DNA of 14,876 nucleotides from an uncultured Cardiobacterium sp. (GTDB taxonomy: Bacteria; Pseudomonadota; Gammaproteobacteria; Cardiobacteriales; Cardiobacteriaceae). Location of the stretch: assembly GCF_938028185.1 (NCBI RefSeq), contig NZ_CALJAH010000009.1, positions 1 to 14,876 on the forward strand, given 5' to 3'. Every line of letters starts with the position of its first letter. Position 1 is the stretch's first letter. Positions 6,183 to 14,461 of this stretch are shown here, in pieces. The notes beneath the pieces are model-generated. The model ran no database searches. It had not been told where the DNA came from and was given only the letters and a program-made list of their open reading frames with translations. A program made the translations under genes and the position numbers.

Positions 6183-6695
6183 TTATTCGACGACGACTTT
6201 GCCACGCATCACGGCATAGTGGCCGGGGAATGAGCAGAAGAAGTCGTAATCACCACCAGCTTCGAGTTTGTCGGTCTTGAAGGTGACGCTGTCTTTTTCA
6301 CCGCCGCCAACGACTTTGGTGTGGGCGATAACGCGCTCGTCGTCAGCCTTGACGTAGTTGGTTGCCGCACCGGCTGCGCCACCGTCCTTGACGACCGCAT
6401 CAACATCAGCGGTTTTGGTGATGACGACGTTGTGTCCCATCGCGGCGGCAGGCAGTTTACCGATGTGATCAACTTCAACGGTAAATTCCGGGCAGCTTGC
6501 CTTGTTGATCTTGATTTCCTTGATGTCGAATTTCATCGCATCGTCGCCTTTGACCACGGCCTTGCAGGCGCCATCCGCAGCGGCTTCTGCCGGTTTGGCA
6601 GCGTCAGCGGCGGCAGCCTCGGCCGGTTTGGCGTCTTCGGCGAGGGCGGCAACGCTCATCAGGGCGACAATGGCAGGAATCATCAGTTTTTTCAT
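6183..6695 (-). CDS. Azurin (type 1 blue copper protein) with an Ala-rich N-terminal linker
   Basis: A 170-residue periplasmic cupredoxin that shuttles electrons to terminal oxidases or reductases. Residues 1-19 form a signal peptide (MKKLMIPAIVALMSVAALA). A low-complexity linker follows (20-42), made of two near copies of DAKPAEAAAA, then the azurin domain from GACKAV (42-47). Copper ligands are all present: His88 in MGHN (86-89), Cys154 and His159 in CSFPGH (154-159), and Met163. The structural disulfide pair Cys44/Cys68 is also kept. The domain is close to the azurin part of neisserial Laz (DYVKADDERVIAHTK has a near match there), and the linker is Laz-like, but the signal peptide ends ALAED with no lipobox cysteine. 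It is thus probably soluble. A good ribosome-binding site (AGAGG) precedes the ATG. Confidence 0.93.
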   Translation of the reverse strand: MKKLMIPAIVALMSVAALAEDAKPAEAAAADAAKPAEAAADGACKAVVKGDDAMKFDIKEIKINKASCPEFTVEVDHIGKLPAAAMGHNVVITKTADVDAVVKDGGAAGAATNYVKADDERVIAHTKVVGGGEKDSVTFKTDKLEAGGDYDFFCSFPGHYAVMRGKVVVE

Positions 6696-6736
6696 GGGGG
6701 TACCTCTTGTGTTGTGGAAGGGAATTTCCGCGGCGC

Positions 6737-6765
6737 ATGGTATGCGGGCGGGCGGCGAAAAGCAA
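6737..6765 (-). promoter_or_regulatory. Predicted azurin promoter
   Basis: On the minus strand there is a -35 TTGCTT (6760-6765), a 17-base GC-rich spacer and a -10 TACCAT (6737-6742). The -35 abuts the hairpin that follows leuA. The leader to the ATG at 6695 would be about 35 bases. No FNR or other regulator site is obvious. Confidence 0.45.
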
Positions 6766-6797
6766 TGTGAAAGTTTCCTGATTGCAGGATTTTCACA
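6766..6797 (-). terminator. Hairpin downstream of leuA, possible terminator
   Basis: TGTGAAA (6766-6772) pairs with TTTCACA (6791-6797), and inside it TCCTG (6776-6780) pairs with CAGGA (685-89 of the 6700s), leaving the loop ATTG. That gives seven plus five base pairs with a small internal loop. On the minus strand it is followed by TTGCTTTTCG, a poor U-run. A further TTTCACAT at 6802-6809 could pair with the same ATGTGAAA instead. Confidence 0.45.
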
Positions 6798-6819
6798 CGG
6801 CTTTCACATGGCGATTGGG

Positions 6820-8466
6820 TTATTGCGCCTGGCCGACGGCGACCAGCGTCGCGCGCAGCATCGCGCTGACGGTGTCCTGGCTGTAGGCGATGCCGGTGTG
6901 CAGGTGCTCGCCAATCATCAGCTGGACGTAGGCGACCGCCTGCGCGTCGGTGGATTTGCTCATCGCGTGTTCGGCGTAGTTGGCGACGCTGATGGTGAGG
7001 CCGGTGTGGCTTTGCAGGGCGTCGATGAAGGCGCTCATCGCACCGTTGCCGTTGCCGCTGATGTTTACCGCGCGGCCGTGGTCGTGCAGGGTCGCTTCCA
7101 GATGGTCGTGTTGGCCTTGACGGCGCAGGGTGTAGTCGTCCAGATGCAGCGGGCTGTCGTGCAGGTAGCGCGCTTCAAAGAGGGCGATGATGTCCTGGCT
7201 GGTGAGTTCTTTTTGCGTGCGCTCGCTTTCGGCCTGGACTTTTTGTGCGAAGTCGATTTGTAGCCAGCGCGGGACGTTCAGGCCGTAGTCGCGGGCGAGG
7301 ATGTAGGCGACGCCGCCTTTGCCAGACTGGCTGTTGATGCGTACCACGTCCTGATAGCTGCGGCCAATGTCAAGCGGGTCGATGGGCAGGTAGGCGATGT
7401 CCCAGATACCATCTGATTCTTTTTCCAGCGATTTTTTGATGGCGTCCTGATGCGAGCCGGAGAAGGCGGTGAAGACGAGTTCGCCAATGTAGGGGTGGCG
7501 CGGGTGTACCGGCAGGTTGTTGCATTCGCTGACGATGTGGACGATGTCGTTCATGCGCGAGAAGTCGAGGCCGGGGTCGATGCCCTGGCTGTAGAGGTTC
7601 ATCGCCATAATCATGATGTCCATGTTGCCGGTGCGTTCGCCGTTGCCAAGCAGCGTGCCTTCAACGCGGTCAGCGCCCGCCATCACCGCCAGTTCGGAGG
7701 CGGCGACGGCGCAGCCGCGGTCGTTGTGGGTGTGGACGCTGATCACGACGTCTTTGCGGCAGGAGAGTTTGCGGCAGAAGTATTCGATTTGGTCGGCGTA
7801 GAGGTTCGGCGTGCAGGCCTCCACCGTGTTCGGCAGGTTGAGGATGACTTTGCGCCCCGCCCACGGCTGCCAGACTTGGCAGACGGCCTCGCAGACCTCG
7901 ACGGCAAAATCCGGCTCCGTCTGGGAGAAGCTCTCCGGCGAATACTCGAAAATCCAGCGGCTGCCGGGGTGCTGGGCGGCGCGCTCCTTCAGCAGTTCGG
8001 CGCCGAAGCAGGCGATGGCGATGATTTCGGCCCGGGATTTCTCGTAGACCTTCTCGCGCTGGACCCGGGAGGTGGGGTTGTAGAGATGGACCACGGCCTG
8101 TTTCACGCCCTGAAGCGCTTCGAAGGTGCGGTCGATGAGGTGTTCGCGCGCCTGTACGAGGACTTGGATGGTGACGTCGTCAGGGATATGGCCGCCTTCG
8201 ATGAGCAGGCGGGTGAAGTCGTATTCAATCTGCGAGGCGGCGGGGAAGCCGATTTCGATTTCCTTGAAGCCGCAGGATACCAGCAGCTTGAAAAAGCGCA
8301 GCTTTTGCTCGATGGTCATCGGGTCAATCAGCGCCTGGTTGCCGTCGCGCAAATCGACGCTGACCCAGACGGGCGCTTTGTCGATGGTTTTGTCCGGCCA
8401 GGTACGGTCGGGCAGCTGCGGGGCGAAGGCGAAGGGACGGTATTTGCGGTGGTCAAAGCGGCTCAT
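6820..8466 (-). CDS. leuA: 2-isopropylmalate synthase, type 2 (LeuA)
   Basis: A 548-residue enzyme condensing acetyl-CoA with 2-oxoisovalerate to 2-isopropylmalate, the first committed step of leucine synthesis, in the cytoplasm. The DRE-TIM (HMGL-like) barrel carries DLRDGNQA (38-45), which binds the catalytic metal with HTHNDRG (245-251), and GNGERTGN (274-281), typical of IPMS. The N-terminal KYRPF...DRTWP segment and the total length mark the type 2 form found in actinobacteria and some gammaproteobacteria, rather than the roughly 520-residue E. coli form. The C-terminal region after about residue 430 is the leucine-binding regulatory domain. AGGAG lies six bases before the ATG. It stands alone, without leuB, leuC or leuD, and is divergent from an Lrp-type gene. 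Confidence 0.96.
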   Translation of the reverse strand: MSRFDHRKYRPFAFAPQLPDRTWPDKTIDKAPVWVSVDLRDGNQALIDPMTIEQKLRFFKLLVSCGFKEIEIGFPAASQIEYDFTRLLIEGGHIPDDVTIQVLVQAREHLIDRTFEALQGVKQAVVHLYNPTSRVQREKVYEKSRAEIIAIACFGAELLKERAAQHPGSRWIFEYSPESFSQTEPDFAVEVCEAVCQVWQPWAGRKVILNLPNTVEACTPNLYADQIEYFCRKLSCRKDVVISVHTHNDRGCAVAASELAVMAGADRVEGTLLGNGERTGNMDIMIMAMNLYSQGIDPGLDFSRMNDIVHIVSECNNLPVHPRHPYIGELVFTAFSGSHQDAIKKSLEKESDGIWDIAYLPIDPLDIGRSYQDVVRINSQSGKGGVAYILARDYGLNVPRWLQIDFAQKVQAESERTQKELTSQDIIALFEARYLHDSPLHLDDYTLRRQGQHDHLEATLHDHGRAVNISGNGNGAMSAFIDALQSHTGLTISVANYAEHAMSKSTDAQAVAYVQLMIGEHLHTGIAYSQDTVSAMLRATLVAVGQAQ

Positions 8467-8493
8467 GGTGGCTCCTGATAAATGAACTTGCGC

Positions 8494-8499
8494 ATTATA
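8494..8499 (-). promoter_or_regulatory. Probable -10 element of leuA
   Basis: A perfect TATAAT on the minus strand, 28 bases before the leuA ATG. The -35 region is weak: at 17-base spacing the hexamer is GGGTAA. That would suit a promoter needing an activator such as the divergent Lrp-family protein, which is inference. I see no leucine-rich leader peptide or attenuator in the short leader. Confidence 0.45.
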
Positions 8500-8527
8500 G
8501 CTACGGTTTATGCAAATTACCCGGCAA

Positions 8528-8552
8528 ATACCGCGCGATTATGCGGTATAAT
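8528..8552 (+). promoter_or_regulatory. -10 element of the Lrp-type gene overlapped by an inverted repeat, candidate operator
   Basis: TATAAT (8547-8552) is a perfect -10 on the plus strand, with no good -35. It overlaps the perfect inverted repeat ATACCGC (8528-8534) and GCGGTAT (8543-8549), with an eight-base spacer. A symmetric site over the -10 of a gene for an Lrp/AsnC regulator is a natural autorepression operator. It also lies about 30 bases upstream of the leuA -10, so it could affect both genes. Confidence 0.5.
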
Positions 8553-8581
8553 GAGAGAAATTTACCAACTTGCACGCTTTT

Positions 8582-9055
8582 ATGAGTGATATTCACCTGA
8601 CGCTTGACGACACCGACAAGAAAATCCTGCGCATTCTCGCGGACGATGGCCGCATCAACAATCTGGCGCTGGCGGAAGCCATCAACCTCTCGCCCACGCC
8701 GTGCGCGCGGCGGGTGAAGCGACTGGAAGAAGCGGGAATTATCGAAGGCTACCGTGCCATCGTCAATCGCCGCGCGCTTGGCTACTCGCTCAGCGCTTTC
8801 ATCGCCGTCACCCTCGACCACCACACGCCGGAGCGCTTTACCGCCTTTGAAGAACAGGTGAGCAGCTTCCCGGAAGTCATCCGCATGAGCATCGTGACGG
8901 GGCGCGCCGAGGATTACCTGTTGCAGGTGCTGGTCGGCAATATGCAGGAATTTGAAGAATTTCTGCTGGGCAAGCTGAACCGCATCCCCGGCGTGATTAA
9001 CGTCCATTCCAGCTTTGAAATGCGCTGCGTTTTCGAGCGGCAACCGCAGCCGTAG
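8582..9055 (+). CDS. Lrp/AsnC-family transcriptional regulator
   Basis: A 157-residue DNA-binding regulator. The N-terminal winged helix-turn-helix runs from LDDTDKKILRILADDGR (8-24) through LALAEAINLSPTPCARRVKR (28-47) and EEAGIIEGYRAIVNRRALG (49-67). The C-terminal RAM/ligand domain (about 70-150) includes GRAEDYLLQV (107-116) and PGVINVHSSFEM (136-147). Such proteins sense amino acids, often leucine. Length is close to E. coli Lrp (164). The ATG at 8582 is preferred over an in-frame TTG at 8570, although neither has a good ribosome-binding site and the predicted leader is short. It is divergent from leuA, so leuA is a likely target. Whether it is the global Lrp or a local regulator cannot be told here. 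Confidence 0.9.
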   Translation: MSDIHLTLDDTDKKILRILADDGRINNLALAEAINLSPTPCARRVKRLEEAGIIEGYRAIVNRRALGYSLSAFIAVTLDHHTPERFTAFEEQVSSFPEVIRMSIVTGRAEDYLLQVLVGNMQEFEEFLLGKLNRIPGVINVHSSFEMRCVFERQPQP

Positions 9056-9128
9056 CGCCTGTTCAATACAGCAGTTTGCGCGTATTATTCCCGGCAAATC
9101 AGACACAAAAAAAGGAATCCGCTTGCTT

Positions 9129-9719
9129 ATGGGCAACAAAAACAAACTGGGGCGTCTCGTGCAGGAAACCGCCGGATTTTCCTACGAATTTATCCGTCAT
9201 CCGAAAAAAATGGGCAGCGTCATCCCCTCGTCGCGGATGCTGGCACGGGCGATGCGCCGCACCGCGCAGGATTACGGCGCGCCCAACAGCATCGTCATCG
9301 AAGCGGGCGCGGGCACGGGCGCGATTACCCGCGAGCTGGTCGCCCATTTCCCCGCCGAGCGCCTGCTGATTAACGAGCTCAACCCGCGCCTGGCCCGCCG
9401 CCTGCGCGACCGCTTCCCCAACAACACCGTGCGCCGCGGCGGCGTGGAAGCGCTGGAAGTGTGGACGCAGCCCGCGCCGAAAACCATCGTCTCCTCGTTG
9501 CCGTTCCGCTCGCTGCCGCCGGAGATTGGCGCAGAAATCGAGCGCGTCTTCTTCGCCGCGCTGCGCGAAAACCCGGCCAACGTCCTCGTCCAGTTCACCT
9601 ACGGACAAAAATCGCCGCTCAACCTGCCGCCAGAGTCGGACATCAGCGGCGAGCGCGTCACCTACGCCTGGCTCAACTTCCCGCCCGCGCGCATCTGGAT
9701 TTACCGCTGCCGCAAATAG
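9129..9719 (+). CDS. SAM-dependent methyltransferase, phospholipid N-methyltransferase-like
   Basis: A 196-residue class I methyltransferase. Motif I is VIEAGAGTG (56-64), followed by the acidic Glu83 in LINELNP (80-86) that should hold the SAM ribose, and by VSSLPFRSLP (121-130) in the position of the catalytic-loop motif. The N-terminal RHPKKMGSVIPSSRMLA (23-39) is characteristic of the PmtA-like group, which methylates phosphatidylethanolamine, and of related rRNA-dimethylase-like proteins. The substrate is not proven by the sequence. AAGGAA at 9112-9117 is five bases before an in-frame TTG (9123) and 11 before the ATG (9129), so translation may start two codons earlier. It lies 73 bases after the Lrp-type gene and 21 bases before zur. 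Confidence 0.75.
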   Translation: MGNKNKLGRLVQETAGFSYEFIRHPKKMGSVIPSSRMLARAMRRTAQDYGAPNSIVIEAGAGTGAITRELVAHFPAERLLINELNPRLARRLRDRFPNNTVRRGGVEALEVWTQPAPKTIVSSLPFRSLPPEIGAEIERVFFAALRENPANVLVQFTYGQKSPLNLPPESDISGERVTYAWLNFPPARIWIYRCRK

Positions 9720-9740
9720 CCACCACCACCCCGCCATTTC

Positions 9741-10208
9741 ATGAACAAAAGACAAATCGCCAGCACCGTCGCCAAAGTCGAACAATACTGCATCAAACGC
9801 GGCGTGCGCCTCACTCCCATCCGCCGCCAGGTACTTGAGCTGTTGCTGACCTATCCCAACGTCGTCAAGGCCTACGAAATCCTCGACGAACTGAAAAAAC
9901 AGCGCAAAAACGCCGCACCGCCGACCGTGTACCGCGCGCTGGACTTCTTCGTGGAAATCGGCGTGCTGCACCGCGCCGAATCGCTGAACGGCTTTGTCTT
10001 TTGCAGTCATTTTGACGAAGCGCACACCAGCGTCATCCTGAACTGCACCCACTGCGGTGCCACGGAAGAACTCGCGGCGGAAGAACCGGTGGACATCCTG
10101 CTCGCCTTCTGCCGTGAGCGGGGCTTTACTGTGCAGGACGGTCCGCTGGTGCTATCCGGTGAATGCGCGCGCTGCCATGCCGGGCACGCGCTAGCGAAAG
10201 GCGCATAA
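9741..10208 (+). CDS. zur: Fur-family zinc uptake regulator (Zur)
   Basis: A 155-residue metal-dependent repressor. The winged-helix part covers RLTPIRRQVLELLLTYPNVV (23-42) and APPTVYRALDFFVEIGVLHR (59-78). The dimerisation and metal part has Cys102/Cys105 (CTHC) and Cys142/Cys145 (CARC) for the structural zinc. His77, Cys88, His95 and Glu110 match the regulatory zinc site of E. coli Zur. The run PPTVYRALDF and the ESLNGFVFC segment are closer to Zur than to Fur or PerR, hence the choice. In E. coli Zur represses zinc importers; no znu genes are in this window. There is no ribosome-binding site upstream of the ATG, so it may depend on translation of the methyltransferase gene ending 21 bases before. 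Confidence 0.85.
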   Translation: MNKRQIASTVAKVEQYCIKRGVRLTPIRRQVLELLLTYPNVVKAYEILDELKKQRKNAAPPTVYRALDFFVEIGVLHRAESLNGFVFCSHFDEAHTSVILNCTHCGATEELAAEEPVDILLAFCRERGFTVQDGPLVLSGECARCHAGHALAKGA

Positions 10209-10229
10209 CCTCCAACCCATAGGATCTCC

Positions 10230-10832
10230 ATGCAAGACATCAGCGTTATCCTCGCCCATCCCTACACCCACAGCCTGAACGCCGCCATCGCCGCGACCGT
10301 CGTCGCGACACTGGAAAAGAATGGCTACAGCGTGCACTTTCACGATCTCTACCAGGAAGGCTTCAACCCGCTCATCAACGGGCAGGAGCTGGTTGCAGAC
10401 GACAGCAGCGACCCCCTCCTGCGCCAGCACCAAGAAGAAATCTGCCGCGCACACGGCATCATCATCGTCCACCCCAACTGGTGGGGGCAGCCGCCCGCCA
10501 TTCTCAAGGGCTGGGTGGACCGCGTCCTGCGGGAAAACACCGCCTACACCTTCCCCACCGGCGACAACGGCGGCGGCCTGCCCATCGGCCAACTGCCGGC
10601 CAAAGCCGCCTTGGTCTTCAACACCTCAAACACCCCCGCCCAGCGCGAACAGGACGTCTTCGGCGACCCGCTCGAGCGCATCTGGAAAGACTGCATCTTC
10701 GCCTTCTGCGGCGTCCACGCCTTTGACCGTCTCATGTTCCGGGTTGTCGCCGACAGCGACGAAGCGACACGGCAGCACTGGCTGCAACAAGCGGCGGAAA
10801 TGGTCAACAAACACTTCCCTGCCACCGCATAA
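10230..10832 (+). CDS. Flavodoxin-fold NAD(P)H oxidoreductase (quinone reductase/KefF-like)
   Basis: A 200-residue flavoprotein of the Flavodoxin_2 family, which contains NQO1, MdaB and KefF and uses NAD(P)H to reduce quinones in two-electron steps. The start SVILAHPYTHSLNAAI (5-20) forms the first strand and FMN/FAD phosphate loop. HPNWWGQPPAILKGWVDRVL (81-100) is the family signature next to the flavin ring, and TYPF-type YTFPTGDNGGGLP (106-118) follows. An AGGAT ribosome-binding site is 7-8 bases before the ATG. It begins 21 bases after zur and is closed by a terminator, so it is probably the last gene of a methyltransferase-zur-oxidoreductase transcript. No potassium-efflux gene is nearby, which argues against KefF itself. 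Confidence 0.82.
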   Translation: MQDISVILAHPYTHSLNAAIAATVVATLEKNGYSVHFHDLYQEGFNPLINGQELVADDSSDPLLRQHQEEICRAHGIIIVHPNWWGQPPAILKGWVDRVLRENTAYTFPTGDNGGGLPIGQLPAKAALVFNTSNTPAQREQDVFGDPLERIWKDCIFAFCGVHAFDRLMFRVVADSDEATRQHWLQQAAEMVNKHFPATA

Positions 10833-10838
10833 AACCCT

Positions 10839-10867
10839 GCCGCATCCTTTATAATGCGGCGTTTTTT
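10839..10867 (+). terminator. Intrinsic terminator after the oxidoreductase gene
   Basis: GCCGCAT (10839-10845) pairs perfectly with ATGCGGC (10854-10860) around an eight-base loop, then G and six T (10862-10867). It begins six bases after the stop codon of the oxidoreductase gene. Confidence 0.8.
10850..10855 (+). promoter_or_regulatory. Possible -10 element of prfB inside the terminator
   Basis: A perfect TATAAT sits in the loop and first paired bases of the terminator, 33 bases before the prfB ATG. The -35 hexamer at 17-base spacing (GCATAA) is poor. It is the only -10-like sequence between the terminator and prfB. Confidence 0.35.
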
Positions 10868-10888
10868 ACAGTACAGGCAGACCACACT

Positions 10889-11986
10889 ATGGAACTCAAC
10901 CTCACCTACGAACGCATCAAAGACCTGCAAGCGCGCGAGGCGGCGCTCAGGGGGTATCTTTGACTACGCCGTAAAAGCCGAACGCCTCGAAGAAGTCGAA
11001 CGCGAGCTGGAGCGCCCCTCCATCTGGGACAACCCCGAAGAAGCGACCAAACTGGGGCAAGAACGCGCCGCGCTGGCAGGCGTCGTCCACGGTCTTGATG
11101 AAATCCGCCAGGGCCTGCAGGACGCCTTTGACCTCATCGAACTGGCAGAGGCGGAAAACGACGAGGCGACAGTAAACGCCGCGCTGGAAGACGTCAGCCG
11201 CATCGAACGCCGCATTGAAGATTTGGAATTCCGCCGGATGTTCTCCGGCGAGCTTGACCCGAACAACGCTTTCCTTGACATCCAGGCCGGTTCCGGCGGT
11301 ACCGAAGCGCAGGACTGGGCATCGATGCTGCTGCGGATGTACTTGCGCTGGGGCGAAGCGCGCGGCTTCAAGACGGAGCTCATCGAAGAATCGCCGGGCG
11401 ACGTCGCCGGCATCAAGTCCGCCACCATCGAATTTACCGGCGAGTACGCCTACGGCTGGCTGCGCACCGAAATTGGCGTGCACCGTCTGGTGCGCAAATC
11501 GCCGTTTGATTCCGGCAACCGCCGCCACACCTCGTTTGCCGCCGTCTTCGTCTCGCCGGAAATTGACGACAACATCGAGATTGAAATCAACCCCGCCGAT
11601 TTGCGCGTCGATGTTTACCGCGCGAGTGGCGCGGGCGGGCAGCACGTCAACCGTACCGAATCGGCGGTGCGCATCACCCACCTGCCGACCAACATCGTCG
11701 TGCAATCACAAAACAGCCGCAGCCAGCACGAAAACCGCAGCACCTGCATGAAGCAACTGCGCGCCAAACTCTACGAACTGGAACTGAGCAAACGCAGCGC
11801 CAACGCGCAAGCGATTGAGGACAGCAAATCCGACATCGGTTGGGGCAACCAAATCCGTTCCTACGTCCTCGACCAGTCGCGCATCAAAGACCTGCGCACC
11901 GGCTACGAAACCAGCAACACCCAGGCCGTCCTCGATGGCGGACTCGATCCCTTCCTCCAGGCCAGCCTGAAACAAGGAGTAGAAGC

Positions 11987-11990
<4 letters not shown>
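10889..11990 (+). CDS. prfB: Peptide chain release factor 2, expressed by programmed +1 frameshift
   Basis: RF2 recognises UGA and UAA and triggers release of the finished protein. The gene is read from the ATG at 10889 for 24 codons, meets an in-frame UGA at 10961-10963, and continues one base further on from 10962 to the stop at 11990, giving 366 residues (E. coli 365). The stop-codon recognition tripeptide SPF is at 204-206 and the catalytic GGQ at 249-251, in RASGAGGQHVNRTESAV. Residue 245 is Ala, the common active form, where E. coli K-12 has Thr. The frame open upstream of 10962 to 10854 is not the real N-terminus. The stop overlaps the lysS ATG (ATGA). Confidence 0.96.
10949..10964 (+). 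promoter_or_regulatory. RF2 programmed frameshift site
   Basis: The site reads AGG GGG TAT CTT TGA C. AGGGGG (10949-10954) is the internal Shine-Dalgarno-like sequence, CTT (10958-10960) the slippery codon and TGA (10961-10963) the in-frame stop. When RF2 is scarce the ribosome slips by +1 and reads GAC, an autoregulatory loop known in most bacteria. The spacing is the canonical one. Confidence 0.97.
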
Positions 11991-13483
<1,493 letters not shown>

Positions 13484-13495
13484 CGGAGACCAACC

Positions 13496-14398
13496 ATGCA
13501 ACTGCACAAAATCGCTGCCCTCGCCGCCGCCCTCCTCGCCGCGGGCGCGCAGGCCGAAAAATACCAACTGCCGCCCGCCGACATCAGCGTCGTCGGCCAG
13601 GTCCAACAAATCAGCGCGCGCCAGGGCGAAACCTTCTACGAAATCGGCCGCGAATACGGCATCGGCTACGACGCGATGGAACACGCCAACCAGGGGCGCG
13701 ACCCGCTCTACCTCAAAGAAGGCGAACAAGTCCTGCTGCCGACCCGCTTCATCCTGCCGGACGCGCCGCGCGAAGGCATCGTCATCAACCTGCCGGAAAT
13801 GCGCCTCTACTACTACCCGCCGGGCGAAAACGCCGTTTACGTCTATGCCATCGGCATCGGCCGCGAAGGCTGGGGCACACCGAAAGGCATCCTCAGCATC
13901 GCCGACAAACGCGCCAACCCGACCTGGACACCGCCCGCCTCCATCCGCGCCGAACACGCGGCCAACGGCGACCCGCTGCCCGCCGTCGTTCCCGCAGGAC
14001 CCGACAACCCGCTGGGACTCTTCGCCATGCGCCTCTCCAACCCGTCCTACCTGCTGCACGGCACCAACAAACCCGAAGGCGTGGGAATGCGCGTCTCGCA
14101 CGGCTGCATCCGCCTCTACCCCGAAGGCATCGAAGAACTGTTCGGCATGGTCGCCGTCGGCACCAAAGTAAACATCGTCAATCAGCCGATGAAAGTGGGC
14201 TGGTTCGGCGACAGTATGTACCTCGAATTCCACGCGCCGCTGGGCGAAGACGCACGCACGCTGGAGCAGAACCTCGCGGAAGCGCGTGACACCGTGCACC
14301 GCAGCATCGAAAGCCGCGGCCTGCAAGTCTCAAACGACCTGATTGACGCCGTGGTACGCGAAGAAAGCGGGATGCCGGTCGAAGTCGCCTACCGCTGA
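13496..14398 (+). CDS. L,D-transpeptidase (ErfK/YbiS/YcfS/YnhG type) with LysM domain
   Basis: A 300-residue periplasmic enzyme that makes or uses 3-3 peptidoglycan cross-links or attaches proteins to peptidoglycan. Residues 1-20 are a signal peptide ending AGAQA. A LysM-like peptidoglycan-binding segment is at about 38-84 (QISARQGETFYEIGREYGIG). The YkuD catalytic domain runs from about 93 to 228, with LLHGTNKP (186-193) and the active-site SHGCIRLY (201-208), nucleophile Cys204. A helical C-terminal tail of about 70 residues follows. The order matches E. coli ErfK/YbiS, which tether Braun lipoprotein, and YnhG, which makes 3-3 links; the sequence does not decide between them. CGGAG lies seven bases before the ATG, 12 bases after lysS, so it is likely the last gene of prfB-lysS-ldt. 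Confidence 0.93.
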   Translation: MQLHKIAALAAALLAAGAQAEKYQLPPADISVVGQVQQISARQGETFYEIGREYGIGYDAMEHANQGRDPLYLKEGEQVLLPTRFILPDAPREGIVINLPEMRLYYYPPGENAVYVYAIGIGREGWGTPKGILSIADKRANPTWTPPASIRAEHAANGDPLPAVVPAGPDNPLGLFAMRLSNPSYLLHGTNKPEGVGMRVSHGCIRLYPEGIEELFGMVAVGTKVNIVNQPMKVGWFGDSMYLEFHAPLGEDARTLEQNLAEARDTVHRSIESRGLQVSNDLIDAVVREESGMPVEVAYR

Positions 14399-14411
14399 CC
14401 AACCCGCCGCC

Positions 14412-14438
14412 AAAAACGCCGCCTCTGCGGCGTTTTTT
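14412..14438 (+). terminator. Intrinsic terminator of the prfB-lysS-ldt operon
   Basis: ACGCCGC (14416-14422) pairs with GCGGCGT (14427-14433) around CTCT, flanked by an A-run on the left and six T (14433-14438) on the right. It could also work in the opposite direction. Confidence 0.9.
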
Positions 14439-14461
14439 ACATAAAAACACCGCCTAACCCC

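Noticed and set aside
7450..8478. 342-codon open frame opposite leuA, and a 317-codon one at 9099-10052 opposite the methyltransferase and zur
   Set aside because: Both lie wholly opposite genes with intact catalytic or metal-binding motifs, and no family resemblance was seen in their translations.
9056..9122. Possible promoter (TATTAT at 9083-9088) before the methyltransferase gene
   Set aside because: The -35 at 17-base spacing (TGTTCA) is weak and the gap could simply be part of a longer transcript from the Lrp-type gene; too little to list as a feature.
10889..10963. Early in-frame TGA in prfB as evidence of a pseudogene
   Set aside because: The stop is part of the canonical RF2 recoding signal with correct spacing, and the downstream protein is full-length and intact.
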